Of a DNA stretch of 64,000 nucleotides, positions 7,336 through 18,259 are shown piece by piece. The DNA is taken from assembly GCF_029887935.1 (NCBI RefSeq), contig NZ_JARXRO010000020.1, positions 167,588 to 231,587 on the forward strand, given 5' to 3'. The DNA is from Luteimonas kalidii (GTDB lineage: Bacteria; Pseudomonadota; Gammaproteobacteria; Xanthomonadales; Xanthomonadaceae). Made by a program: the position numbers and the translations under genes. The notes beneath the pieces were generated by a model, which ran no database searches, was not told the DNA's origin, and saw only the letters and a program-made list of their open reading frames with translations. Each line of letters opens with the position of its first letter. Within the stretch, counting starts at the first letter, position 1.

Positions 7336-8580
7336 ATGCCGGACGCCATCGCCCACCACGCTGCGCTCGATGCGCGCCTGGTCGCCGCCGCCCGCGGCCT
7401 GCGCGTGCTGTCGCTGGCCAGCTGGCCGGCGTCGGTCCAGCGCGGATTCCTGGACGCCCACGCGCGCGGACAGCTGCGCATGCCCGAGGTGCGCTACCCG
7501 CGGCACGATTTCAGCGCGGCGCGGCACCAACTGGCGGAAATCGCATCTGCCGCCGATGCCGACCACCCGCTCGGCGCCTACCTGGTCGAATCCGCCCGCG
7601 CCTGGGACCTGGCCGCGCGCCTGCTCGAGGCCCTGGGCACGGCGCAGGCGGGCGCGCTGTCGGTCGCGCTGTACGGACATCCGGATGACCCGCTGCCCGG
7701 CGGCGGCACCACCAGCCGCGACGCCGCGCGCCACTTCATCGGCATCGCCGACGAGCTCGACCACGAACTGCTTGCGCCGCAGGAACAGGTCGGCGTGTCG
7801 GCCACCGCGCTGCGGCTGCAGCTGCAGGGCGACCTGGATGCGTTCTTCGGCGAGCGCGTGATCGCGGTCGAACTGGATCCGGACATGATCGCCAAGGCCG
7901 CCGCGGGCGCGTACCGCATCCGCCTGCGCGACGGCGCCGCGTTCAGCGATTACGACCGCCAGCAGCTGCTGCACCACGAGGCGCTGGTGCACTCGCTGAC
8001 CGCGCTCAACGGACGGGCGCAGCCGGTGCTGCCGAGCCTGGCGCTGTCCTCGCCGCGGGTCACCGCCACCCAGGAAGGGTTGGCGGTGCTGGCCGAGCAG
8101 ATCACCGGCAGCATCGACATCGAACGCATGAAGCGCGTGAGCCTGCGCACCGAGGCGATCGCGATGGCGCTCGCGGGCGCGGACTTTTTGCAGGTGTTCG
8201 GCTACTTCCGCGATGCCGGGCAATCCGATGGCGAGAGCTTCGCCTCCGCCCAGCGCGTGTTCCGCGGCGTGCCGCTCGGCGGCGGCGCGGCGTTCGCCAA
8301 GGACACGGTGTACCTGCGCGGCCTGGTCGAGGTGCACACCTTCTTCCGCCACGCGCTGCGCGAGGGCCGGCTACGGCAGTGCCGGTGGCTGTTCGCCGGC
8401 AAGATGACGCTGGAGGACGTGCGCCGCTTCGAGCCGCTGTTCGAGGACGCGACGCTGGCGCCCCCGCGGTGGCTGCCGACCTGGGTCGCGCGCGCCAACG
8501 GCCTGGCCGGCCTGCTCGCGTTCTCGCTGTTTGCCAACCGCATCCGGCTGGACCGGCTGTCGAACGGTGACGGGGACTGA
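7336..8580 (+). CDS. DUF1704 / QEGLA-motif metallopeptidase-like protein
   Basis: A 414-residue protein of the DUF1704 family (flavohaemoglobin-expression-modulating QEGLA proteins in bacteria, related to MATCAP tyrosine carboxypeptidases in eukaryotes). The zinc-peptidase signature is present: HHEALVHSLTALNG supplies the HExxxH helix and TQEGLAVLAEQITG supplies the downstream glutamate. An upstream helix carries the FFGERVIAVELDPDM segment. The ATG at 7336 follows a GGGGAGGCGGG ribosome-binding site. It lies 11 bases after rsgA and is probably cotranscribed. Bacterial substrates are not known to me. The frame is open far upstream, but that part overlaps rsgA and is a shadow. Confidence 0.85.
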   Translation: MPDAIAHHAALDARLVAAARGLRVLSLASWPASVQRGFLDAHARGQLRMPEVRYPRHDFSAARHQLAEIASAADADHPLGAYLVESARAWDLAARLLEALGTAQAGALSVALYGHPDDPLPGGGTTSRDAARHFIGIADELDHELLAPQEQVGVSATALRLQLQGDLDAFFGERVIAVELDPDMIAKAAAGAYRIRLRDGAAFSDYDRQQLLHHEALVHSLTALNGRAQPVLPSLALSSPRVTATQEGLAVLAEQITGSIDIERMKRVSLRTEAIAMALAGADFLQVFGYFRDAGQSDGESFASAQRVFRGVPLGGGAAFAKDTVYLRGLVEVHTFFRHALREGRLRQCRWLFAGKMTLEDVRRFEPLFEDATLAPPRWLPTWVARANGLAGLLAFSLFANRIRLDRLSNGDGD

Positions 8581-8778
8581 GGCCGCGCGCGACCTGCGGG
8601 CGGAGGCCGCTTCGTTCTGTCGGTCCTTGCGCCGGGCCTCGTGGTTGAGCTCCGCGCCGCAACCGCCGTTCATGCTGCACCGCCGCGTCGGGCGTGTGAG
8701 CGCTCACGGGCGGCCGCGCGCCGCGCGCGTTCGCGGCCGCCGCAGCGGCAGCGGCCGGCCCGTCCGGGGATGAGCGGC

Positions 8779-8784
8779 TAGAAT
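8779..8784 (+). promoter_or_regulatory. TAGAAT -10-like hexamer upstream of maeB
   Basis: GGCTAGAATCCCC lies 27 bases before the maeB ATG, at the spacing expected for a -10 box with a short leader. It matches elements before rsgA and aceE. The other 200 bases of the gap 8581-8811 show nothing clear. Confidence 0.45.
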
Positions 8785-8811
8785 CCCCGTTCCGCACACG
8801 GCCAAGACCCG

Positions 8812-11130
<2,319 letters not shown>

Positions 11131-11132
11131 CC

Positions 11133-11311
11133 CGTAGCCCGGGTAAGCGAAGCGCACCCGGGGAACGCATCGCGCGTCGCATCCAGCGGCCCAGCCGCTT
11201 CATCGGTGTGCCGACCCCGGATGCGGCCTTCGGCCTTATCCGGGCTACGCGTCGATGCCGAACCGCGCAATGCCCGGATCCCGTCGCCCGGGTAAGCGCA
11301 GCGCACCCGGG
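11133..11311. repeat. REP units upstream of the RAYT gene
   Basis: Three alternating palindromes: type A plus at 11133-11163, type B minus at about 11215-11249, type A plus at 11283-11311 (one base differs: AAGCGCAGC). Each contains GTAGCCCGG or GTCGCCCGG followed by a GC-rich hairpin. They separate maeB from the RAYT gene and may also end maeB transcription. Confidence 0.9.
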
Positions 11312-11403
11312 AAGATCCCCGACCCACGTACGCACAAATCCCCGACCAGTCGCGCCCAGCGCGCGCGATACCCGTGTTCGCGCGGCCGTGGGAGCGTATG
11401 CGC

Positions 11404-11904
11404 ATGGTGCGCTATCGCCGCAATCGCGTTCCCGGCGGAACGTTCTTCTTCACGGTCACCCTGCGCGACCGGCGGAGCGATCTGCTCGTGCGCCACATCG
11501 ACCTCCTCGGCGCGTCCTGGCGGAAGGCGCGCGAACGCATCGCGCACGAGGTGGTGGCGGTCGTGGTGTTGCCCGAGCACCTGCATGCGGTGATCACCAT
11601 GCGCGACGAGGAGGGCGACTACTCAGGGCTGTGGCGCGAGATCAAGAAGGGATTCACCCGCGGCCTCGCCGTGAAGTCGACGCCGTGGCAGATGCGGTTC
11701 TGGGAACACACCATCCGCGATGCGGGCGATCTGGCCTCGCACATCGACTACGTGCATGCGAACCCGGTCAAGCACGGCCTGGTCGCGCGTGTGGCCGAGT
11801 GGCCGCATTCCAGCTTCCATCGTCACGTGCGACTCGGACTGTTGCCGCAGGACTGGGGCGGAGAGGTGGACCCGCCCCCATGCACCGGCGAACGCGACGC
11901 GTAG
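11404..11904 (+). CDS. REP-associated tyrosine transposase (RAYT), Y1/TnpA_REP family
   Basis: A 166-residue Y1-type transposase-like protein that cleaves and mobilises REP palindromes. The N-terminus MVRYRRNRVPGGTFFFTVTL is the classic RAYT opening. The metal-binding HUH pair reads LPEHLHAVITM, and the catalytic tyrosine lies in HIDYVHANPVKHGLV. The start at 11404 fits the family; an in-frame ATG at 11374 would add ten residues. The stop TAG (11902-11904) is formed by the GTAG foot of the next REP unit, so gene and repeat share bases. Three REPs lie before and six after it. It looks intact and is probably the source of the type A/type B REPs elsewhere in this window. Confidence 0.93.
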   Translation: MVRYRRNRVPGGTFFFTVTLRDRRSDLLVRHIDLLGASWRKARERIAHEVVAVVVLPEHLHAVITMRDEEGDYSGLWREIKKGFTRGLAVKSTPWQMRFWEHTIRDAGDLASHIDYVHANPVKHGLVARVAEWPHSSFHRHVRLGLLPQDWGGEVDPPPCTGERDA

Positions 11905-12317
11905 CCCGGGTAAGCGAAGCGCACCCGGGGACCCGTTGCGGCCCCGCCTCGCGGAGCCGTGGTGGCACGCTGTCGTCCGACCCCGGATGCGGCCTTCGGC
12001 CTTATCCGGGCTACGTCGATGCCGGAGCCGGTGTCGTAGCCCGGGCAAGCGAAGCGCACCCGGGGCGGGACCACCACTTCCACCAAACGTCTCTTGCCCG
12101 CACCGACGCGGCCGTCTCGACACCAGACCCCGGATGCGGCCTTCGGCCTTATCCGGGCTACGTGCCCGCGTAGCCCGGGTAAGCGAAGCGCACCCGGGAC
12201 CCGTCGATCCCGCCGCTTCGCGTCGATGAACCCCGTCGCATTACCGCATTACCGCATTCCCGTACCCAGGCATCCCCGGCATCCCCGGATGCGGCCTGCG
12301 GCCTTATCCGGGCTACG
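11901..12317. repeat. REP units downstream of the RAYT gene
   Basis: Six strictly alternating palindromes: type A plus at 11901-11930, type B minus at 11980-12015, type A plus at 12034-12064, type B minus at 12127-12162, type A plus at 12169-12198, and type B minus at 12284-12317. They form head-to-head or tail-to-tail BIME pairs. A short tandem of CATTACCG-like units lies at about 12238-12262. No protein-coding gene is supported between 11905 and 12358. Confidence 0.9.
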
Positions 12318-12358
12318 CGGTCGGAGCCCGTCGCCCGGTAGGCGACGCCACATCTGGC

Positions 12359-12769
12359 CTATGGGTTGCGCGGTGTCGCGGTGGCGAGCAACGGCCGCAA
12401 CACGCCCGGCAGCGCGTCCAGGTCGTCCTTCAGCAGCAGGCCGTCCGCCGCCGGCGGATCGCCGTCCGGCGCAAGCCCGCCGGTGAGGAACACGAACGGC
12501 AGCGCCGGATCGTGCGCGCGCACCAGCGCCAGCGCCTCGACGCCGGAGAACCCCGGCAGGTTGACGTCGCAGACCACCGCGTGCGGCGCGAACGCCTGCA
12601 GCGCCTCGGCCAGCGCCGCGCCGGTGTACACGCGCCGGCAGTCCACCGCCAGCCCGCCCTTGCGCAGCGCGTACTCCGCCAGTTCGGCGTCGTCGCGCGA
12701 ATCGTCGACCAGCAGCACGCGCCAGTCGCCATCGCCACGTCCGGATCCGGACGCAGACCCTGCCGCCAT
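12359..12769 (-). CDS. Single-domain response regulator
   Basis: A 136-residue receiver domain without an output domain. WRVLLVDDSRDDAELAEYAL carries the acidic pair, VVCDVNLPGFSG the phospho-acceptor aspartate, and FVFLTGG the switch threonine. The usual conserved lysine lies in LLLKDDLDALPG, displaced relative to the standard KP pair. The ATG at 12769 is five bases after the stop of the upstream receiver gene. It is the last gene of the kinase-receiver-receiver operon and probably receives phosphate from the adjacent CHASE3 kinase. The REP array begins 40 bases beyond its stop. Confidence 0.88.
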   Translation of the reverse strand: MAAGSASGSGRGDGDWRVLLVDDSRDDAELAEYALRKGGLAVDCRRVYTGAALAEALQAFAPHAVVCDVNLPGFSGVEALALVRAHDPALPFVFLTGGLAPDGDPPAADGLLLKDDLDALPGVLRPLLATATPRNP

Positions 12770-12774
12770 TCGCG

Positions 12775-13215
12775 TCAGCCCTTCTTCGGCGGCTCGTTGA
12801 GCACCGCCCAGAACCGGCCGAGGGTGCGCACCGCGTCGAAGAACTGGTCCACGTCGACCGGCTTGACTACGTACGCGTTCACGCCCAGGTCCCAGCTGCG
12901 GGCCAGGTCGCTTTCCTCGCGCGAGGACGACAGCACCACGATCGGCAGCGACTTGAAGCGGTCGTTCTTGCGCAGTTCGGTCAGCACTTCCAGCCCGTCC
13001 ATGCGCGGCATCTTGATGTCCAACAGCAGCACGGCCAGGTCCTCGTCCGGACGCTCGGACCACTTCCCGCGGCGCAGCAGGTAGTCCAGCGCCTCGACGC
13101 CGTCCTCGACGTGCACGATCGGATTGGCCAGGTGCGCCTCGCGCAGCGCGTCGATCGCCATCTCGGCGTCGTGGGGGCTGTCCTCGGCCAGCAGGATGGT
13201 GCGCAGTTCGCTCAT
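12775..13215 (-). CDS. Rcp1-like single-domain response regulator
   Basis: A 146-residue receiver protein of the Rcp1 type that pairs with phytochrome-like kinases. ILLAEDSPHDAEMAIDAL holds the acidic residues, LLLDIKMPRMDGLEVL the phospho-acceptor aspartate, VVLSSSREESD the switch serine, and NAYVVKPVDVDQFF the invariant lysine. The insertion YLLRRGKWSERPDEDL is characteristic of this subgroup. Its ATG (13213-13215) overlaps the TGA of the upstream kinase as ATGA, so the kinase and receiver are coupled. It probably acts by protein-protein contact because no output domain is present. Confidence 0.92.
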   Translation of the reverse strand: MSELRTILLAEDSPHDAEMAIDALREAHLANPIVHVEDGVEALDYLLRRGKWSERPDEDLAVLLLDIKMPRMDGLEVLTELRKNDRFKSLPIVVLSSSREESDLARSWDLGVNAYVVKPVDVDQFFDAVRTLGRFWAVLNEPPKKG

Positions 13216-15020
13216 GGCGTGGTCTCGTTGGAGGCGGGCAGGTCGCCCGCGGCAGGAAGGGTGAAGTGGAAGGCGGCGCCCTGGCCCGGTTCGGACTGGG
13301 CCCAGATGCGGCCGCCGTGGCGCGCCAGTACGCGGCGCACGCTGGCCAGGCCGATGCCGGTGCCGGGGAATTCGCTGGCCGCGTGCAGGCGCTGGAACAC
13401 GCCGAACAGCTTGCCCGCGTACTGCATGTCGAAGCCGGCGCCGTTGTCGCGCACCTCGAACTCGTGCGCGCCGTCGTCGGCGCGGCGGTAGCCGATCTCG
13501 ATCCGCGCCGGCTCGCTGCCGCGGCTGTACTTGACCGCGTTGCCGAGCAGGTTCAGCCACACCTGGCGCAGCATGTTCTCGTCGCCCACCACGATCGGCA
13601 GCGGCGCGATGCGCCATTCGATCCGGTGCTCCGGCGCTTCGGTCGAATTGTTGGCATCGAGCATGGCGCGGGTCTCGGCCGCCAGCGACTGCATGTCCAC
13701 CGACTGCAGCCGCAATGCGCTGCGGCCCAGGCGCGAGTACACCAGCAGGTCGTCGATCAGCGCCGACATGCGCCTGGCCGAGGAGACCATCACGTCGAGG
13801 TAGTGGCTCGACTTGTCGTCGAGGTTCTCGCCCAGGTGGCGGCCGAGCTTGTCGCCGAAGCCGGCGATGTGGCGCAGCGGGGCGCGCAGGTCGTGCGAGA
13901 CCGAATAGCTGAAGGCCTCCAGCTCGCGGTTCACGTCCGAGACCTGCTCCACCTTGCCCTCCAGCTGGCGGTTGAGCTCGCGGATCTGGCGGTCGCTGGC
14001 CTTCTGCAGGCTGATGTCGCTGGCGGTCACCAGGGCCACGTCCTCGTCGCTGTCGGGCAGCGGCATGCGCCGGGCGTTGATCACCATCGTGCGCTCGACG
14101 CCGTCGGCGGTGCGCTGCACCTGCTCGTGGTCCCACAGCTCGCGGCCGCGGCCGAGCACGTCGGCCAGCCGGCGCAGGATGCGCTCGTCGTTCCAGGCAC
14201 CGTCGCCGAGTTCGGTCAGCGGCTTGCCGCGCGGGTCGCCCTCCACGCCGTACAGTTCCGCGAACGCGGCGTTGTACAGCACCACCCGCTGCTGGCCGTC
14301 GACCAGCATGATCGGCTCGCGCACCGTGTCCAGCACCACGCTGGCGCGCGCGCTGGCGCGCTGGGCATCGCTCTCGGCCCGCAGCCGGTGCGCCAGCTGC
14401 CGCGCCGAATACACCAGCACGCCGCCGAGCAGCAGCAGCTGCCCGGCCATGGCGATCCAGGTCGCCCAGCGGGCACGGCGGTCCATCTGTTCGGCGCGCG
14501 CCTGGCGCTGGGTGAGCAGGCGCTGCTCCTCGCCGACGATCTCGGCGATCAGGTCGTGGATCGGGTAGCGCGCCACCATCGCGTCGATGTCGATCGCGGT
14601 GACGTCGTTGGCGCCGGCCTCGATGATGCGGTCGGCGTGCGCCTTGCGCAGCAGCAGGTTGGTCTGCAGTTCGGCGATGCGCACCTGCTGCGCGGGATTG
14701 TCGCTCGTCAGCCGCCGCAGCTTCTGCAGGGTGGGGATGATGCGTTCGCGGCTGTCGGCGACGCGGTTGCGCAGCATCGCGTTGTCCACGCCGCTGGCCA
14801 GCGACAGCGCGCCCGATTCCATGTTGCGCATGTCCGCGGCCAGCGAATGCACGGTGGCCTCGGTCTCGTGCGTGTGCACCACCATGGCCCAGGCGGCGTC
14901 GATGTCGATCGCGGCCTGGCGCAGCAGCAGGAACGGGGTGACCACGATCACCACGATCACCAGCCCGAGCGCGGGCAGGCGCCAGTTCGACAGCGGTTGG
15001 GGGTGGGGGGAAGGCGACAT
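13212..15020 (-). CDS. Histidine kinase with CHASE3-like sensor and PAS domain
   Basis: A 602-residue membrane kinase. The first transmembrane helix is at about residues 16-34, followed by a helical CHASE3-like periplasmic domain to about 185 and a second helix around WIAMAGQLLLLGGVLVY. A PAS domain follows (VLDTVREPIMLVDGQQRVVL), then a coiled segment. The HisKA box is SYSVSHDLRAPLRHIAGFGD, the N box is NLLGNAVKYSRG, G1 is VRDNGAGFDMQY, and G2 is FPGTGIGLASVRRVL. The kinase core resembles those that pair with Rcp1-type receivers, consistent with the two receiver genes overlapping or following it. The sensed signal is unknown. Confidence 0.92.
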   Translation of the reverse strand: MSPSPHPQPLSNWRLPALGLVIVVIVVTPFLLLRQAAIDIDAAWAMVVHTHETEATVHSLAADMRNMESGALSLASGVDNAMLRNRVADSRERIIPTLQKLRRLTSDNPAQQVRIAELQTNLLLRKAHADRIIEAGANDVTAIDIDAMVARYPIHDLIAEIVGEEQRLLTQRQARAEQMDRRARWATWIAMAGQLLLLGGVLVYSARQLAHRLRAESDAQRASARASVVLDTVREPIMLVDGQQRVVLYNAAFAELYGVEGDPRGKPLTELGDGAWNDERILRRLADVLGRGRELWDHEQVQRTADGVERTMVINARRMPLPDSDEDVALVTASDISLQKASDRQIRELNRQLEGKVEQVSDVNRELEAFSYSVSHDLRAPLRHIAGFGDKLGRHLGENLDDKSSHYLDVMVSSARRMSALIDDLLVYSRLGRSALRLQSVDMQSLAAETRAMLDANNSTEAPEHRIEWRIAPLPIVVGDENMLRQVWLNLLGNAVKYSRGSEPARIEIGYRRADDGAHEFEVRDNGAGFDMQYAGKLFGVFQRLHAASEFPGTGIGLASVRRVLARHGGRIWAQSEPGQGAAFHFTLPAAGDLPASNETTP

Positions 15021-15220
15021 CGTGCTCGGGTTCGGGCCGGACTGGACACACGGGACCCGGGACGCCGGACATGGCGCCTCACTCCCCTGTGATGGCGATC
15101 ATTGCCGACACGATCCCGGAGGGCAAGCGCGGTGCGACGACGGCGCCCGCCCGGGGTCCGGGCGAAAACGCGGCATCCTGCCCGCGGCCGTGTGCAGGCG
15201 ACGCGAAGACGCGCCGGCGC

Positions 15221-15610
15221 TCAGTCGCCGTCGTCGCCTTCGAGCACCTTGCGCTGCATCGCGTCGAGGTAGGCGTCGGCCTCGGCGGTGGAGGCGAAGA
15301 TCTCGTTCAGCGGCACCGCCTTGACCAGGTCGAACACCTTCTGGATCTGCGGCTGCGGGTTGACCACCAGCACCCGCCCGCCGTGCGCCGACAGCGCCTT
15401 GCGCGCGCGGAAGATCGAACGCACCCCGGCGCTGCTGATGTACCTCAGGTCGTGCAGGTCCAGCACCAGCGAGCGCAGGGTGTCGGCCTCGAGCAGCGGC
15501 GCCAGCGCCTGGTCGAGTTCGACATGGGTATGGGTGTCGAGCCGGCCGCCGATCACCACGGTCTGCACGTCGTTGCGTGCCGGGTCGATGCGCAGGGTGA
15601 GGGTGGACAT
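15221..15610 (-). CDS. STAS-domain anti-sigma factor antagonist-like protein
   Basis: A 129-residue STAS protein like RsbV/SpoIIAA. The hallmark phospho-acceptor loop DLHDLRYISSAGVRSIFRA is at about residues 52-70, following the LDTHTHVELDQAL segment. In partner switching the unphosphorylated antagonist binds an anti-sigma-like kinase, and the SpoIIE-type phosphatase restores that state. Here the HATPase gene is 14 bases upstream and the phosphatase just before it, all in one minus-strand unit. A GGAACC sequence lies in a plausible position before the ATG. The 200 bases between this gene and the histidine kinase hold no recognised gene and probably a separate promoter. Confidence 0.9.
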   Translation of the reverse strand: MSTLTLRIDPARNDVQTVVIGGRLDTHTHVELDQALAPLLEADTLRSLVLDLHDLRYISSAGVRSIFRARKALSAHGGRVLVVNPQPQIQKVFDLVKAVPLNEIFASTAEADAYLDAMQRKVLEGDDGD

Positions 15611-15624
15611 GGGCGGGTTCCTTC

Positions 15625-16047
15625 TCAGTCGGACGCGTCGTCGAGCCGCAGGGTGACGCGCACGAGGTTGCGGCCCTCGTGGCGGCGGTAGTCCACGCTG
15701 TGCGCCAGTTCGCGCACCAGGTGCAGGCCCAGGCCGCCGACCGGGCGCTGTTCGACGGGCGCATCCAGGTCCGGCGCGGGCGCGGCGGTGGGGTCGAACG
15801 CGGGACCGTTGTCGTCCAGCTCCAGCACCAGCCGTGCGGCCTCCAGCTGCAGCTGCAGCTGCACCCGCAGGCGCGCGTCCTCCTCGGCGGCGTGGGCCAG
15901 GGCGTTGCAGGCCAGTTCCTCCACGATCAGCCGCGCGTCGTCGATGCAGGCGCGGTCGATGCCGGCCTGGGCCAGCGTGGTTTCCACCGCATCGGCCAGT
16001 TCGCCGATATGTGCCGGATTGCCGATGATCTTGTGCACGGACCTCAT
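15625..16047 (-). CDS. RsbW-like HATPase serine kinase (anti-sigma factor-like)
   Basis: A 140-residue GHKL ATPase domain protein of the RsbW/SpoIIAB class. The N box is LIVEELACNALAHAAEE, the G1 box is LDDNGPAFDPT, and the G2 box is VGGLGLHLVRELAHSVDYRR. Such proteins phosphorylate a STAS partner and sequester a target, classically a sigma factor. The ATG (16045-16047) overlaps the TGA of the phosphatase gene, indicating coupling. No sigma factor gene is visible in the cluster, so the downstream target may lie elsewhere or be a non-sigma partner. Confidence 0.9.
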   Translation of the reverse strand: MRSVHKIIGNPAHIGELADAVETTLAQAGIDRACIDDARLIVEELACNALAHAAEEDARLRVQLQLQLEAARLVLELDDNGPAFDPTAAPAPDLDAPVEQRPVGGLGLHLVRELAHSVDYRRHEGRNLVRVTLRLDDASD

Positions 16048-18062
16048 CCCCCCGTCGCCAGCGCCGCCGCTTCGGCCGTGATCGCGTCCGCGGTGACCGC
16101 ATCCGGCACGCTGCGCGTGCGCCGGATCGCCAGCACGGTGATGTCGTCGGACTGGGCCGCCCCGGCCACGAAGTGTTGCACATCCTGCAGCAGGCGCCGG
16201 CAGGTCTGGTCGGCGGCCTCCCCCGGCACCAGGGCCCGGTGCAGCCGCTCGTCGCCGTAGCCGGTGTCGTCGGCGTCGAAGGCCTCGGTGATGCCGTCGG
16301 TCCAGGCGACCAGGGTGGCTCCCTCGGGCAGCCAGGATTCGCGCACCACGAAGCCGTCGAAGACCTCGAAGCCCAGCGGCGGCCCGGCCTCCAGCGCCAG
16401 CGTCTCGATCCGCCCGTCCGCGTGCACCAGCACCGGTGCATCGTGGCCGGCGCTGGCCAGCAGGCAGCGGCCGCTGTCGATCTCCAGCCGCCCGCACAGC
16501 ACGGTGGCGAACATGCAGGTCTCGTTGCCCTCCACCAGCCGGCCCGAGGCCGCGGCCAGGATCGCCCCGGGCGAGCCCAGCCGCCGCGCCTGGCCCTCCA
16601 GCACGGTGGCGGTGCGGGCCATGAACAGCGCCGCCGGCACGCCCTTGTCGGACACGTCGCCGATCGAAAACCACAGCGCGCCGCCGTCGAGCTCGGAGAA
16701 CTGGTAGAAATCGCCGCCCACCGCCTTGGCCGGTTCCAGCACCGCGCACAGGTCCATGCGCATGCCGCCGTGCTCGATCATGCGCGCGTGCGGCAGCATC
16801 GACTGCTGGATCTCGCGCGCGATCCCCAGCTCGCTCTCCAGCTTCTGCCGCGCCCCGGCCATGGCCTCGATCTCGCGCAGCTGGCGCTTGATCGAACCGC
16901 GCGCGGTGTTGAATGCGCGCGCCATCACCCCGACCTCGTCGCGCCGGCCGATGTGCGGCAGCGGGTAGTCGAACTCGCCGCTGGCGAAATGGCGCGCCGA
17001 CTCGGTCAGATCCTCGATCGGCTGCAGCAGGCGCCCGGTGTAGCGCCGCACCAGCACCAGCGCCGGCAGCAGCGCCAGCAGCCCGATCAGCGCCACCCAC
17101 TGCGCCACTTCGCGCAGCTGGCGCAGGATGAAACTCTCCGAGGCCGAGGTGGCGAAGGTCCAGCCGCTGTCGCCCACCGGCGCGGCCTGGGTGAGGAACG
17201 ACTCGCCGCTGGCCGGATCCTCGTGTTCGAACTCCACCGTCTCGCCGCGCGCCTGCGCCTGCGCCAGCGGCACCAGGTCGGCGCGGCCGTTCTCCACCAG
17301 CACCTCCAGCCGCTGGCGCATGCGCAGCTCCGGGTCGGGGTGCAGCACCGCCAGGCCGCCGGGCGAGAACAGCATCGGCTGCAGGCCGGCCTCGTCCGGC
17401 GTGCTCTGCAGCAGCCCGTCCAGCAGCCGGGCCACCGGCACGTCCAGGCTCACCATGCCCAGCGCCGGCGCCAGCGCGCCGTCGCCGTGCAGGCGCAGCG
17501 GCAGGTTGTAGGTGGTGAAATCCGCGCCGGCCGTGGCGGCGTTGGCGTACGGTTCGGACCACCATGCCCCCGTCGACTGCAGCGTCCGCACGTACCACGG
17601 CATGGCGCGGTAGTCGTAGCCCAGATCCTGCACGGAGCGTTCCACCAGGCGCTCGCCGTCGCGGCGGATGTACCAGGTGAACCCGGGATCGTCGGGCGCC
17701 AGGCGTCCGGGCTCGACGATGATCATCGCCCCGGCGATGTCGGGATCGCCGGCCAGGCTGGCCAGCAGCAGCGAGCGCAGGTGCAGCGGCTGCGCGCCGA
17801 CGCCGGTCGCGCCCGCCGCCAGGGTGCGGCCGCTGACCTGCACCGAATCCAGGATCGCCTCCAGGTTCAGCGCCCCCTGGCGGGTGAGCGCCTGCGCCTC
17901 GACGCGCGCGTTGTGCACCACCAGCATCCGCGCGCCGAGGTAGAACGCCAGCGTGGTGGCCAGCACCAGCACCGCGTTGAGCAGCCCTGACCACAACGCC
18001 ATGCGCGTGCGCAGGCTGTGGTGCCAGCGCAGGTCGATCGAAGGCGTCGGGTCGCGGTCCAT
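16044..18062 (-). CDS. SpoIIE-type PP2C serine phosphatase with Cache-like sensor and HAMP
   Basis: A 672-residue membrane phosphatase. The first transmembrane helix is at about residues 21-45, and a Cache-like extracytoplasmic domain (GFTWYIRRDGERLVERSV, then YNLPLRLHGDG) runs to about 290. A second helix (LIGLLALLPALVLVRRY) and a HAMP domain follow. The PP2C/SpoIIE domain shows the metal-ligand motifs VGGDFYQF, IGDVSDKGVPAALFMA, ASAGHDAPVLVH, WTDGITEAF and SDDITVLAIRR. It should dephosphorylate the STAS protein encoded two genes downstream. AAGGAGA before the ATG at 18062 is a strong ribosome-binding site. It is divergent from aceE. The input ligand is unknown. Confidence 0.93.
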   Translation of the reverse strand: MDRDPTPSIDLRWHHSLRTRMALWSGLLNAVLVLATTLAFYLGARMLVVHNARVEAQALTRQGALNLEAILDSVQVSGRTLAAGATGVGAQPLHLRSLLLASLAGDPDIAGAMIIVEPGRLAPDDPGFTWYIRRDGERLVERSVQDLGYDYRAMPWYVRTLQSTGAWWSEPYANAATAGADFTTYNLPLRLHGDGALAPALGMVSLDVPVARLLDGLLQSTPDEAGLQPMLFSPGGLAVLHPDPELRMRQRLEVLVENGRADLVPLAQAQARGETVEFEHEDPASGESFLTQAAPVGDSGWTFATSASESFILRQLREVAQWVALIGLLALLPALVLVRRYTGRLLQPIEDLTESARHFASGEFDYPLPHIGRRDEVGVMARAFNTARGSIKRQLREIEAMAGARQKLESELGIAREIQQSMLPHARMIEHGGMRMDLCAVLEPAKAVGGDFYQFSELDGGALWFSIGDVSDKGVPAALFMARTATVLEGQARRLGSPGAILAAASGRLVEGNETCMFATVLCGRLEIDSGRCLLASAGHDAPVLVHADGRIETLALEAGPPLGFEVFDGFVVRESWLPEGATLVAWTDGITEAFDADDTGYGDERLHRALVPGEAADQTCRRLLQDVQHFVAGAAQSDDITVLAIRRTRSVPDAVTADAITAEAAALATGG

Positions 18063-18196
18063 GCCCGGGGTCTCCTTGGGATGCCCGTGGCACCGATCAT
18101 AGTCCGCCCGGGGCCGCGCGCAGTGCGCCGGCGCATGGTCGCCGGGGGCGGCCGCGCACGGCCCGTGGCGGGGCCGGGCGGCGCCGGACCGGCTGC

Positions 18197-18202
18197 TAGA
18201 AT
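18197..18202 (+). promoter_or_regulatory. TAGAAT -10-like hexamer upstream of aceE
   Basis: GCTAGAATCG lies 57 bases before the aceE ATG, matching the elements before rsgA and maeB. It sits in the divergent gap with the phosphatase gene. Confidence 0.45.
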
Positions 18203-18259
18203 CGGGGGTCCAACTTCCCCACGACAAGGCGTGGCCAGCGGGCCGCGGCGGAGCAAGCG

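Noticed and set aside
11133-12317. CRISPR array around the RAYT gene
   Set aside because: The repeats alternate in strand, differ in two types, and have irregular spacing and no cas genes. They fit REP/BIME elements.
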